64,000 bases of DNA from Pegea sp. RAD2-039 (taxonomy: Eukaryota; Chordata; Thaliacea; Salpida; Salpidae). The stretch covers positions 62,001 to 126,000 of the forward strand of contig JAQGEQ010000283.1 in the NCBI GenBank assembly GCA_034620365.1. The letters run 5' to 3'. The first letter of the stretch is position 1, and every line of letters begins with the position of its first letter. A program made the position numbers and the translations under genes. Of the stretch, positions 11,680 to 22,673 are shown piece by piece. Under the pieces are notes generated by a model. It worked only from the letters and a program-made list of their open reading frames with translations. It made no database searches and was not told the DNA's origin.

Positions 11680-13356
11680 ATGAATATGGCTCAAAAAATT
11701 GTTTATTGTATGTTAGAAGCTGCGTTGAAAGCATCTAAAATAGCCCAAAAAACTCGACAAAACGACAAATTTCTTTCAATTTTAACTCAAGAAAAAGGAT
11801 TAAAAAATTTTCAAGTCGACTTTAAAACTTTAGCAGATGTCTTAATCCAGCAAATGATTATCAAAAATGTTGAACTTGAGGTAAGAATGATCTTTAGAGG
11901 TGTTTTCATTACTAGCGTTCTCGTTGTAGTTTCCTGGTATGGGATCTCGGGTCTATGGAGAAGAAGATAACGAGTTTGTGAATAAGCGGGGTGAAAAAAT
12001 TGTACTTGAAATAAAAAACACGGAATCTGAAACCAAAGAAATGTTATTAAAAATCTTAGATGAAGATCTTTCTGCTGCAGAGTAACAATCTGTTGTTTTT
12101 AATTTTAGCTTCTTAATCATGAAAGTTTTATACAGATTTCTTGCTAGTCTAACTCACAGTCGTACCAAGATTATATTGAATAAATTTGTATCAGACAGTC
12201 AGCTGTCAACTTTAAATGCTATTGATATAAAGTTAGATGATGTCGCATTTTGGGTTGATCCAATAGGTATAAGATGATTCAATTTGTTGCCACTCAATTA
12301 AGTCTAATGATTTTTTCGATTTTGATGAATACAGATGGAACAAGCCATTATGTTAAGGGTTCTTTTGATGAACATTTAAAGCATGGCATGGCAGTGAATG
12401 GCTTACAATGTGTTTCTGTATTAATTGGTGCTTTTAATACTGTTACTGGGTTACCCCTCTTCGGCGTTGTAGTTGAACCTTTTAGCTCAAAAGTTTATAA
12501 CAAAGAAAGTTCAAAGTAATTTTTATTTTTATTAAACTAATAAGCTACAGCTTATAAAAATGGATTGTAGCTCCATATCTGAAAATAAACTTTGTTGTCT
12601 ACATCATCATGTATGTGAGCTGTTTATATTTGCCAGGTTCGATTATTCTACGCAATGTTTCTGGGCTTGTTCCATACTAGGAGTTCCTATCAACAATTTT
12701 GCAAATTCTGTAAGTTAAATAGTTAATTTATTATCTGATTAAACTTAGTTGATCATGACAAGGAGTTCTACAAATTATTAAAATGTGATTTAGATGAATA
12801 GCACATGTTTGTAAATCATCAGGTTTCTACTTCAAGTTATGAGGATATCACTAAAAATAGAAGTGAAAGTATAGTAGTAACAAGCCCTAAAGATGAGAAT
12901 ATATTGGAAGCACTTTCAGAAGAAAATTCACTAATAGTTGTAACTGCTGGAGCATGTGCCTACAAAGTTACATGTGTATATAAAGGAATAGCAGATCTTT
13001 TTGTTACTAGTACTGATAGTTGTTATAAATGGGATACGTGTGCTGTGCAAGCGTTGATGATGAGCATTGGGGGTGGCATTTGCCAATTTTCCACCTTATG
13101 TGAAAATTTTGGTAAGTAAACTTATAAATAAAGATGATAAAATATGAATTATCTGAATTTAGATGCATCTATGAACGATAATGATTTAAAAAGTCTTGCT
13201 GACAAGTATGCCTTGCGAAATACCTCACCTTCAGGCCCTGCTAACCAAACCTGGGCAAATATTGGTGGAATAGTAGCTTATTCACCTACTGAAAAGGGTA
13301 TATCATGTCTGAGGAAAGTTATTTGTGCTTTTTTGCGTAAATTTTCTTCTTCTTGA
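11680..13356 (+). CDS. INPP1: inositol polyphosphate 1-phosphatase
   Basis: Mg-dependent, lithium-sensitive phosphatase that removes the 1-phosphate from inositol 1,4-bisphosphate and 1,3,4-trisphosphate in inositol recycling. Seven exons: 11680-11880, 11930-12081, 12136-12266, 12335-12515, 12637-12709, 12823-13111, 13163-13356; phases agree and give 406 residues (human 399). Family metal-site residues are in place: Asp53 in VDFKTLADVL, Glu78-Glu79 in YGEED, Asp159 and Asp162 in WVDPIDGT, and Asp317 in KWDTCAVQAL followed by GGG. The C-terminus keeps TWANIGGIVAY. Introns are 49-121 bases. Exon 4 could alternatively end a few bases away, but the chosen join keeps frame and matches the family (KVYNKESSKFDYSTQCFW). 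AATAAA at 13607-13612 may end the transcript. Confidence 0.94.
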
Positions 13357-16300
13357 TCTTCATTTCATTCATAAATTCCACTGTTTTTTTCATTCATTAA
13401 TCCTTCTACTTTATTTTCTACTTTTTTCATGACAAATATTAACACTTTTATTACGACAACATTAATGTTCTGCAATTCTTGCCAGCCATTGACAAACAAA
13501 TCAATTGTAATCAGAAGCAACAAAAGCTGCATGACGAATGTAAAAAGAACTTTAACATCATGTCACATCAATTGATGTGTTGATGACATGAATTAAACTT
13601 AATGTAAATAAATTCTTAAGTGTTATTTCCGTTTCTGCATATACTAATGTGCAATATATTTGTATATTTTCTTTTAATATGTGTACTCATAAGTTTTTCA
13701 TCGATACTTTATTTTTTCATCAACAAAACATAAATCTTAAAAGATCGTTGCCATTTTTCAAGAAATAAAATATAAATTTTTTAGATCACTGGTTATTGTT
13801 AAACATTTAGTTTCTATCTAGTAAGTGTTTAGTTGCTAATTTACATAATCTATCTTTCTTTAAGTTATTTATAAGAATAATTTATTTAAACATCTCTTTT
13901 TATGGAATCATTCTCCCAAGTATTTGTTTCTATCGGTAAATATATGATTCAATTATTTACCTTAGCAAGCTTTCTTCAGTTTTCTATTTAAAATATTTAT
14001 TTTTAACACAAACTATATATTTGATTAAGAACGATTTAGATTTGTATTAATCAACCAGAAATAAACCGGACAGAATCTCTTTAAACCTTTCATCTGCATC
14101 TTTTCTTAATCAGTTTATAATCTGTCAAAACCCATTTAAAAACTGTATCTAGTCTATCATCTCAGCTTAAATAGCTTTCAAAATTTCTAAGTTTTAAAAT
14201 CATTTTTGTCGTCAGATTTTTCTTCAAGTTATGTTTTAATGTTAGCTTACTTCGGATGGTTTGATATTTGTTTAGTAAACTGTTTGAAACAACTCTTTAA
14301 ATCTAACGACTTCACCTATTTAGTTTCAACTCCGTTTTTAATCCATTCTTATATGTTACATAATGTTTAATAATTTCAAATTTGAAGGCTGTTGAAATTA
14401 AAAGTGACGAAAAAGTGAAAACGGAAATTTACTAAAGATAAATTGTCTTGACAAGGATACAGCTTTAACAACAAATTTCTAAAAACACAAAGATAGTTTC
14501 ATTTTTCAATGGAAAATCGTTTGCAGTTTACATTGCAATCAATGAGCACTATAAGGACTGTATCATTTAGAAAATATAAATCTAACAAATGTAGATTTAA
14601 TGATAATAATTTCAACCTCTTCAAGCCCATTAGTTGTGGGAGTAAAAACATCTTAACTTTTATTTATTTTTTAGAATTATGGAAATAATCAACAGTAATC
14701 ATTGTAATAAAATTTAGCTCAATCATCACTAAATCATAAATATAAATTATTATATTATTATCGTGTTTGCTTCTGAATAAATTAAGTTAAAAATGATTTT
14801 TCATTAATTTTTCAATGGGACATAAGTATATTATTAGAAAATTTATGATTTGGTTAAATTAATTACGTTGTACTATCATAAGCCCATATCACCTGGTACA
14901 TTAATCAGAATAATTTTTACTCATTCCGCACAATTATTATTTGGAACCAGCTGCCATCAAACATTGCTATGTCAGAATCACTCGTGAATAGCATACCACT
15001 TTTGCACCTGAAAATTACAGGCGTAAACGTGCAATATAAAAGTTGTATGAAAAGATTCTTCTCATTTTGTTCATTTTTTATGTAAGTTTTTGCAAAGAGT
15101 ATATCTTAGCTTCATTCTTAGATTCTTGCTCTAAGTGAATGGAATTTTGTTTGATGTGTGGTAATTTATCAAATGCTAGAATAACATTTTACAAAAACTA
15201 GAAATATATTTTCTAAAAATATATAACTGCCTTAAGTAAATAAATGTTTACAGTTAGGTTTTAATAAGTACCAAAACCAAATTTCTAAAAAATTGATAAA
15301 CAGTTTTCCAAACAGCAGAAGGTAGTTGTAATACGATGTAGGTAAAGTGAACTCATCTAAATAAATAAATATCTATATAAAACTTATAAGCATATGGATA
15401 TTAAGTATATTTTTAGATAATTAATACTATATCTGATACAAATACCATAATGTATTGTCAGTTTTAAACACAAAACTTATTGCCCTGCCATTCGAGACCA
15501 GTTTATAATTTAATGTATTAAAGGACTAAAAATCGTAAAATCAATTTTTTCCTTGATATTTTTCCCGATTTTGTATAAATTTAATGTTTCTAAAAATTCG
15601 TTTTAATTATTCAATTTTTTGAACTTGTACGAACATTATTTGTTTTGCTTTCTCAAATATCTCTAATAGAGAAAATAAAAACATTAAATTTGACGTTTTT
15701 AGGTGTACAAATTCAAATTATTGTTTGAAGGTTTTATTAACAATCGAACTATACAATTTTTTCAAAAAAAGTACTTTCGTCTGTTATTAAATTCACTCTT
15801 TCTAAACTCAAACCAAATAGTAAAAATAGTTTTACAGTAAACTTAATGGTTTACTTATTTTCTATATTAATTGTTCGATGTCACTTTTTATTTTTCAAGC
15901 TCTAGCTTTTTTAATAGATGTTTTGCTCTTAAATGCACTTTTTTAATAAATTTATTAAGAAACATTTACGTCGAATTTATTTTATCTTTGTAATAGTTTT
16001 TTAAGTTAAAGACTTATCTAGATTTAAATTTTAATTACAATAAAATATTTTTATTTTAAACTTGTTTAATAACCATTAATATTTTAAAATATAAGTCTTT
16101 CATTTATTAATTTTAACTTGTATATAAAAAGTTGATTCGCTTGCAAATTTTATTTCAATTGTAAATTAAAATTATTTTAAAATAAGGTATACCTTATAAG
16201 AAATGAAATTGTTTGTTCATTTTTAATTTAGAATTGTTTTGATTGTCTATATATAGAATTGTCTATATAGATTGTCTATCTATATATCCTAATCTAGTTG

Positions 16301-16957
16301 ACTTTTATTTTAGTATAATTATTATTTTAGATAAATAATTGGTCAATTATATGTTCAAACATTATTTTAAACAATTTTACTGACTATTATAAATTAAGAA
16401 ACTTGAAAGCAAGTACGTGAAAAACTGATGAAGCATTTGAAACTTAGTTATTTGCTGTTAGTTAATTTTTTCATGAAACTAGAAATTTTGCCATCTATGT
16501 TAGACAATTATTACATTAATTTTTTTTGTAAAAGCTTTATTTTTTATGATTAAATTATTATCATTATTTCTTTTTCCTTATCATTGTTTTAAAATTTAAA
16601 AATGTATGCTATAAGATACTATTGTATAATTCTAAATAAAGTCTTATAAAAAATTCCTTCCTCATTACTTTGTTTAAAACAGAAAGATATTTGTTATCCC
16701 AAAGTTAAAGTAAGTGATCATAAACAAAAATAAGGTAAATACTAACAATTTGAAATCCTGGCTTCTGTAAATTAAGCATGAATTGAGTCCAAAACTAATG
16801 TAGAAACGTTTGTTTTAATAAAATAGAAATATTACTTCATTTCAATGAGACATAATTTTTGAATGTTCTAAAATCTCTAGATTATTTTTATTTAAGGTAT
16901 TTGTTAAACTTTTGAATTTTTAATCAATTCTTATTGTGTACCAATAAAATAATATAA
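13357..16957. other. intergenic region between INPP1 and FDXR
   Basis: About 3.6 kb, AT-rich, with the probable INPP1 3' end (AATAAA at 13607-13612) and a LINE remnant at 14872-14992. No other gene or RNA is recognised. A run of alternating TATATAG/ATTGTCTATA units near 16248-16288 is a short local repeat. Confidence 0.55.
14872..14992 (+). mobile_element. LINE fragment (copy C)
   Basis: About 120 bases closely similar to parts of copies A and B, including the DNA motifs CCCATATCACCTGG and TTGGAACCAGCTGCCATCA, the part that encodes the WNQLPSDI block. Too short and mutated to code. Confidence 0.65.
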
Positions 16958-18391
16958 ATGTTTTCATTTCAAAACCTGCTTATAAATGCCTCAAAACACT
17001 TTCAAAAAACAGCTAGATTTTCAACCAGATTTTCTGTATCATCTCCAAAAGTGTGTGTCATTGGTAGTGGGCCAGCAGGTTTTAGTGTTGCACAATCTTT
17101 GTTAAGGTATCATGACAATATTGTTGTTGATATGTATGAAAAACTTCCTATTCCTTTTGGATTAGTACGTTCTGGTGTTTCTCCTGACCATCAAGATGTT
17201 AAAAACTGTATAAATGGTTATAATAAAACAGCAAACTCTTCTAGATTCAGTTATTATGGAAATGTTGAAGTTGGTAAAGATGTTAGTGTATCTACTTTAT
17301 GTAAAAACTATCATGCTGTTGTTTTATGTCATGGATTTCAAGGTGAAAGAAAACTTAATATTTCTGGTGACAATTTTGAGAATGTTTTTACTTCAAATCA
17401 GTTTGTTGGTTGGTATAATGGAGTATCAGAATATCAAGATTTATCTGTTGATTTGTCAGGAAAAACTGCTGTTGTTGTTGGTATAGGTAATGTAGCCTTA
17501 GATTGTGCAAGAATGTTGCTAAAACCAGTTGCTGATCTAGAAACCACAGATATGACTTCTTATGCTGTGGCATCCTTAAAAAAATCTTCTGTGAAAAATG
17601 TTCATGTTATTGGGCGCAGAGGCCCTTTACAGATGGCTTGTACACGCAGAGAGCTTTCTGAAATATGTGATTTGTCAGATGTTGATACTTATGCAGATTC
17701 CACATACTTCACTCAGAGTTTAAAGTTGGCTTTAGCGAAAAGAAATTTAGAAAAAAGACGTTTTCAAAGATTAGTTAAATATTTAATGAAGGTAGCCAAC
17801 TCTAGCAACAAACGAGACAAACAATTTCATATTCAGCTTCTTCTACGACCAGTAAAAGTTCTTTCTCATGACAATTGTAAAGTTTCTGGTATAAAGCTTC
17901 AAAAAGTTCTTATGTGTGATGATAAAGATGCTTATAATCCTACATTTATTCCAATTGATGAATATGTAACTATTGATTGTGAACTTTTGATATCATGTAT
18001 TGGTTATAACAAAAGCCTATTAGATTCTTCTATAATCCAGTATGAAAATGGAATAATTAAAAACGAATCTGGAGTTATTGACAAAAAATCTGGGCTTTAT
18101 ATATGTGGTTGGGGTGGTAGTGGTCCCCTAGGTGTTTTAGCTGACACATCTAACAGTGCTTACAAAATTGCTGATATTATCTTATCTCATATAGATAGTT
18201 TAGTGAGTATAAAAGGCTATTGTATAGGAAGTGAGGAAATTATTCCAAGATTGAATAACAAATTTGTCAGTTGGAATGGTTGGAATAAAATTGATAAGTT
18301 TGAATGTAATTTAGGAAAGTCAATGGGAAAGATTAGAGAGAAAGTCACCAGTATTGATGAAATGGTTTCTATATCATGTTCTAAATCTTAA
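16958..18391 (+). CDS. FDXR: NADPH:adrenodoxin (ferredoxin) oxidoreductase, mitochondrial
   Basis: FAD enzyme of the mitochondrial matrix that passes electrons from NADPH to ferredoxin for iron-sulfur cluster assembly and P450 reactions. One uninterrupted frame of 477 residues (human about 491). The first 30 residues are Ser/Lys/Arg/Phe-rich without acidic residues, as in a mitochondrial presequence. The FAD site is VCVIGSGPAGFSVAQSLL (near residue 33), followed by PFGLVRSGVSPDHQDVKN. The NADP site is VVVGIGNVALDCARML (near 169), then VIGRRGPLQMACTRREL. The C-terminal FAD/NADP loop reads LYICGWGGSGPLGV (near 377). The start is the first Met of the presequence. The gene lacks introns, unlike most neighbours, and ends 209 bases before ZNF277. 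Confidence 0.96.
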   Translation: MFSFQNLLINASKHFQKTARFSTRFSVSSPKVCVIGSGPAGFSVAQSLLRYHDNIVVDMYEKLPIPFGLVRSGVSPDHQDVKNCINGYNKTANSSRFSYYGNVEVGKDVSVSTLCKNYHAVVLCHGFQGERKLNISGDNFENVFTSNQFVGWYNGVSEYQDLSVDLSGKTAVVVGIGNVALDCARMLLKPVADLETTDMTSYAVASLKKSSVKNVHVIGRRGPLQMACTRRELSEICDLSDVDTYADSTYFTQSLKLALAKRNLEKRRFQRLVKYLMKVANSSNKRDKQFHIQLLLRPVKVLSHDNCKVSGIKLQKVLMCDDKDAYNPTFIPIDEYVTIDCELLISCIGYNKSLLDSSIIQYENGIIKNESGVIDKKSGLYICGWGGSGPLGVLADTSNSAYKIADIILSHIDSLVSIKGYCIGSEEIIPRLNNKFVSWNGWNKIDKFECNLGKSMGKIREKVTSIDEMVSISCSKS

Positions 18392-18516
18392 CACTTTTTA
18401 GTTTTTCTATGATACAATTAAGTTTTATTCGAAATTATTATTTTAAATGAATGTTTGATTTTATTGAATCTATGTTTGATTTTTTAATATATCCTTTATA
18501 TAGTATGATTTAAACT

Positions 18517-18530
18517 TTCTACTTTTCTAG
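18517..18530 (+). promoter_or_regulatory. intercistronic splice acceptor, FDXR-ZNF277
   Basis: A pyrimidine tract ending in TACTTTTCTAG finishes at 18530 inside the short gap between two same-strand intronless genes, 70 bases before the ZNF277 start. The leader downstream of it contains a tiny upstream frame (ATG ATG CTG CCA TAG, 18533-18547). No AATAAA is seen in the gap. Confidence 0.35.
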
Positions 18531-18600
18531 GTATGATGCTGCCATAGTGTTAAACTTGAAATTATATTGTAATAAGTAGACAGTTTGTGTTTCAAATCAC

Positions 18601-20364
18601 ATGGACTCTTTAGATATCATTAAACAGTCTCCAAAGACAACAGCTTCTGTTTGTCAAGGAATTACTCAAAATATAGATTCCATACAAGCACTTGCACCCC
18701 AAAAAGATGTTTTGATTGAAATCGGTGTCTTAAAAGCATCTTCAACTTCAAAAAATATAGAAAATCAGACTGATTGTCATGACAAAAGTCCTACAGATAG
18801 TTTAACAGTAGGTGATTTCGCAATAAAAATGACACAGTCGTCAGCAAACGAGACTGTATCTCATAACAGTGAGAAAAACGCTTATGGAGATGTTGCTAAT
18901 AGTGACACTGTCAATATAGACAACACGTCATTGAAAAACTCTCCGAAAAGTGAATTTTCGTCCATAGATCTATCTTCATTAAATTTAGTCAGTAATGACG
19001 ATCCTGTTAAATCGGAACACGATCTAGATCTTCGAATCAAGTTTTCAGAGAGAGGTTCAGAAGTAGGAGATGATGTTGAACTACTCACCACTTCCTCGCA
19101 CGCGTACAACGAGACCCCGTGTCTTCTGTGTAACCATGTTGAAAAGGATTTAGATTGTAACAAAGCAAATCAAGACGAATATTTGTGTCATTTGATTGTA
19201 GAACACCACCTAGTGATTGCTGATGTTCATCTTATCAGTGATTTGCAAACTTACGCTATTCACTGGAAAAACCGATTTCAACAAGGTTCTAAAGAAGATT
19301 TCTGCTCTAAAATCCTTTCTAATTGCGGCCCTAAGGATGTTTCTGGGCAGGAAGCTTACTTTCTACTCTGTGATGCTCTTCCTGAAGATCGAATAATTCG
19401 TGAAAAGTTACAGATGATGAAATTAAAGCAGTTACTCTTGCGACAAGAATTCGAACGAAAAGATTCCAACTTCACTCGTTCTTGTCTCTTCTGTCAAAGA
19501 AACTTTGTTGGCAATCGAATCACTCTCTTCAACCACATGGCTTCTGATCATGCGTTTAATGTTGGACATCCGGATAACATCGTAAATGTTCGCGAGTTTC
19601 TCGATCTAATCGAATCCAAATTGGAATCTCTACAGTGTCTTCTGTGTGAGAACATCTTTAAAGATCGCATGTCACTTCGTGAGCACATGCGCAAAAAAGG
19701 TCATCGCAAACTCAACCCAAAAAACAAGGAATATGATAAATTCTATGTCATCAACTATTTGGAGTTTGGTAAAAATTGGGAAGATATTCAAGACCAACAA
19801 TCTTGTGAAAAAGATTTCGATGATTGGTCAGGATGGGACGAAGATCTTCAAACTGAGATCTGTTTCTTCTGTGAACAAACCGATACTTGCTCTATATATG
19901 ATCATATGTGTCAAAACCACTGCTTCGATTTCCCAACAATTTGCCGTCAGATGCAGATGAGTTTCTATCAACAAATCAAGATGATAAACTACATCCGCAA
20001 AAGGACACGGCAACTGCGGGAAAAGTCTTCTTCTACAAATTGTACTTCTTTTATTGAGTCTATGGTGAAGCAAGTGAAAGAGGAAATTTGTAACTCTACA
20101 AACTGGAACCAACCTCAGTTTTACTTCCCAACTATTCAAAATGACACTTTGCTGTATCAATTAGATGAAAATAAAGGCTTGTTCGAGCCTGAAGACACAT
20201 ATGTAATCAGTGAAGATATTGATGTCCACCACGTCATCAGTAACAGCTGCTTAACTGATCTTGTTATCAGTGGAGCGTTTGATGAGGAGCTAGTAGCTTC
20301 TTCGTTGCCACAACTTACTGATCAACCTAAATGCTTTACTTTTCCTACCCCTTCGATATTCTAG
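18601..20364 (+). CDS. ZNF277: ZNF277-like C2H2 zinc finger protein
   Basis: Nuclear/cytosolic C2H2 zinc finger protein; vertebrate ZNF277 binds uS5 (RPS2) and is also linked to Polycomb. Intronless, 587 residues. The first 170 residues are a Ser/Thr/Asp-rich variable region. Four fingers are visible: CLLCNHVEKD (near 172), CLFCQRNFVGN (near 294), CLLCENIFKDRMSLREHM (near 344) and CFFCEQTD (near 420). ZNF277 signatures between them include HHLVIADVHL, YFLLCDALPEDRI, NPKNKEYDKFYVINYLE and YFPTIQNDTLLYQL. The C-terminal CxxC finger that follows the IRR motif in the vertebrate protein is absent: the equivalent stretch (about 475-500) has only isolated cysteines. Base composition is richer in GC than the flanks. 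AATAAA lies at 20836-20841. Confidence 0.93.
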   Translation: MDSLDIIKQSPKTTASVCQGITQNIDSIQALAPQKDVLIEIGVLKASSTSKNIENQTDCHDKSPTDSLTVGDFAIKMTQSSANETVSHNSEKNAYGDVANSDTVNIDNTSLKNSPKSEFSSIDLSSLNLVSNDDPVKSEHDLDLRIKFSERGSEVGDDVELLTTSSHAYNETPCLLCNHVEKDLDCNKANQDEYLCHLIVEHHLVIADVHLISDLQTYAIHWKNRFQQGSKEDFCSKILSNCGPKDVSGQEAYFLLCDALPEDRIIREKLQMMKLKQLLLRQEFERKDSNFTRSCLFCQRNFVGNRITLFNHMASDHAFNVGHPDNIVNVREFLDLIESKLESLQCLLCENIFKDRMSLREHMRKKGHRKLNPKNKEYDKFYVINYLEFGKNWEDIQDQQSCEKDFDDWSGWDEDLQTEICFFCEQTDTCSIYDHMCQNHCFDFPTICRQMQMSFYQQIKMINYIRKRTRQLREKSSSTNCTSFIESMVKQVKEEICNSTNWNQPQFYFPTIQNDTLLYQLDENKGLFEPEDTYVISEDIDVHHVISNSCLTDLVISGAFDEELVASSLPQLTDQPKCFTFPTPSIF

Positions 20365-20835
20365 GCACTGACTACAAAAATCTTGCTATTTTTCATTCAA
20401 ATCTTTTGTGATGCTTGTTTTATTGTAAACTTATCTTGTTGGTGCTATCTTAGGCTTTATCTTGTAAAGTGAAGTTATTATTATCTCAATGTGCTTGAAG
20501 GAACAACTCTTGATGTCCATTCATTTGAAAAACTGCCAAACCTCTGATTTCTTTGCATCAAATCATTTAATATTTTAATTAATATCTGGTAATTATAAAA
20601 TATAATTCAGTTTGTGGTTTCTGTTATCGTCAAAGATGTAACGCTGAAAGAAAGAATAGAGTTAAATAGAAATGTTTTTGAAAAGTTTAAGTCTAGCATT
20701 TCCCACCAAGCTATTAAGTAGATACAATTGTATTAATGCTTATTGCTGGTGGTATCTTTATGCAATGTCTACTATTTGTCAAATTTGTTGCACATTGTAA
20801 AGTAACTGAACTATATTTAACATACCTAAGTGAAT

Positions 20836-20841
20836 AATAAA
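20836..20841 (+). terminator. probable poly(A) signal of ZNF277
   Basis: AATAAA hexamer about 470 bases after the ZNF277 stop, the first clear AATAAA noted on that strand. Confidence 0.4.
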
Positions 20842-21362
20842 AGCATAACATACCAGAATGTTTGATTGTTTTCTGCTTTTAGAGTCATTAAGAATAAGAA
20901 ATTTTATTCCAACAATATCTATTCAATTAAGGATATCATCATCTGTCAGTATCTTAAACGTTTTTTAGATGTAACTTTCCACTTTCAAATCCTCATTAGA
21001 CTCAAATAGATTAAGTTGGTTAATAGCACCACAAAAAGATCAAATATCTTTATATCATAAAATTACATTAGATTTTTACAAATGAAAATAATACCATAAA
21101 CAATATAAGTGGTGTACAGATAAAAATTGATTTATTAAAATTTTAAAAATTTGCACAACAACCAGAAAAATATTTCTTTAAAATGTTCTTATAAAATGTG
21201 TATTGATTACTTCATTATATAAATAAGCATAATATGAAAATAGAATAATATAGATATTTAAATATTATCTTTTTCTATTTTAAAACAAAAAATTACTGAA
21301 TATCTGGATTGTGTCTTTTTAGAAATTTATTTATTTAAAGGAAACTAGTCAGCTTTTAATAA

Positions 21363-21426
21363 TTTATTCAATGCATGGCTGTGAATTACAAAATCAACAT
21401 CTCTTAGCGAACAAAACCCAAATATT
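21363..21426 (+). repeat. dispersed repeat, copy 1
   Basis: About 64 bases resembling 63485-63555 in the same orientation. Shared blocks are TTTATTCA, a GTGGCTG or ATGGCTG core, TCAACA, CTCTTAGCGAACAA or a close variant, and CCAAATAT. The identity of the parent element is unknown. Confidence 0.5.
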
Positions 21427-22673
21427 ATGAGCAAAAAGATAATTAAAGAATTATAAAAATACAAGCAGATCATTACAGCCCTTAATGAAACTGTATTGTA
21501 TTGCAAAATGTTGATTATTATTTTACTTTATTATTATACTGTTAAATATCGACGATGAAATTGTTTTAGAAAATATTTTAAAAAATGAATAATCGAATTA
21601 TCCTTATTTTTAAGTTTTTTTAATGAAGATCATTAAAAGTATCTTTTAAAGCTATTTGTAATCTGTATAAACATGTTTTTATTTCAAAATTATTTTTTAC
21701 TACTCCAAAAATAATCACCACAAACTCTAAATTTAAAGACTATACCACACTATATAAACGTACAAATTTTAAACAACATGTCCGATGATGCTTTAGGCAT
21801 TTGGAATGAGTGCTGTAAGCGAGTTATTCGTTTACTTCGTACATTTGATTTAACTTATACAAATAACTGAGGACAATTTTAAATGGACAATTCGTTTTCC
21901 AATATTTTCTAATTCAGACTTTTTTTAATAAATAGCACAAACTCATAATCGTTTTAATTTGCTCTATTTTTAAATAATAATTAATTACTGCAAAATATAC
22001 TTAAAATTAAATAATGTGACAAATTTTAAAGTAGCTTGATAACTTCTGTGAAAACTTTTAGAATATCACAGCTTAGTTTTTTAAATGCATAATTTTTGTT
22101 TCTCGTTTATATTTCCATCCGTAATGCTTTTCATTTTGAACAACTGAATATTTAATATAAAATTTAAATATTAAAAAAAAAGATTTTCATAAAGTAGCCG
22201 TTGACCACAAACTTTCTTAAATAAAAGAATTAGAGTTTGCAAAAATTTTTCTTAAATGTTTAAATTTTATTTAAAATTTTAAAATGAAATTAGAAATAGG
22301 ATTTTTTCAGAGTGAGTTAAATTTTATTTATATTTAAAGAAATATTAAAATTTGTAAAAATAACTCTAACAAGAAGGGGTAGAGGATAAAAAACCAAAAG
22401 TTAATTTACAGAAAAATTTATAATTTCTTATAAATTTTCTAATAGTTTATTTTTAAGATAAATTTCTTGTTTATCAATATAAATTGAAATATTTTACTTT
22501 TTATGTATAATTCAATATTTAATAAAAACAAATATCAACACAAAGAATTAGTTTTTTATCCACCTAACAAAATCAGAAAGCTCTTTTAACAACAAGTAAT
22601 TTGAAAACATTTTATCAAGCTACTGAGCTATATTTGGTAAACTTTAAAATGTAACGAGTATATTTTACTGATA

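Larger units (their letters stand above)
20365..22673. other. region between convergent ZNF277 and AK9
   Basis: About 2.3 kb holding the 3' flanks of two convergent genes. It contains one copy of a dispersed repeat at 21363-21426. Otherwise AT-rich with no recognised coding or RNA feature. Confidence 0.55.
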
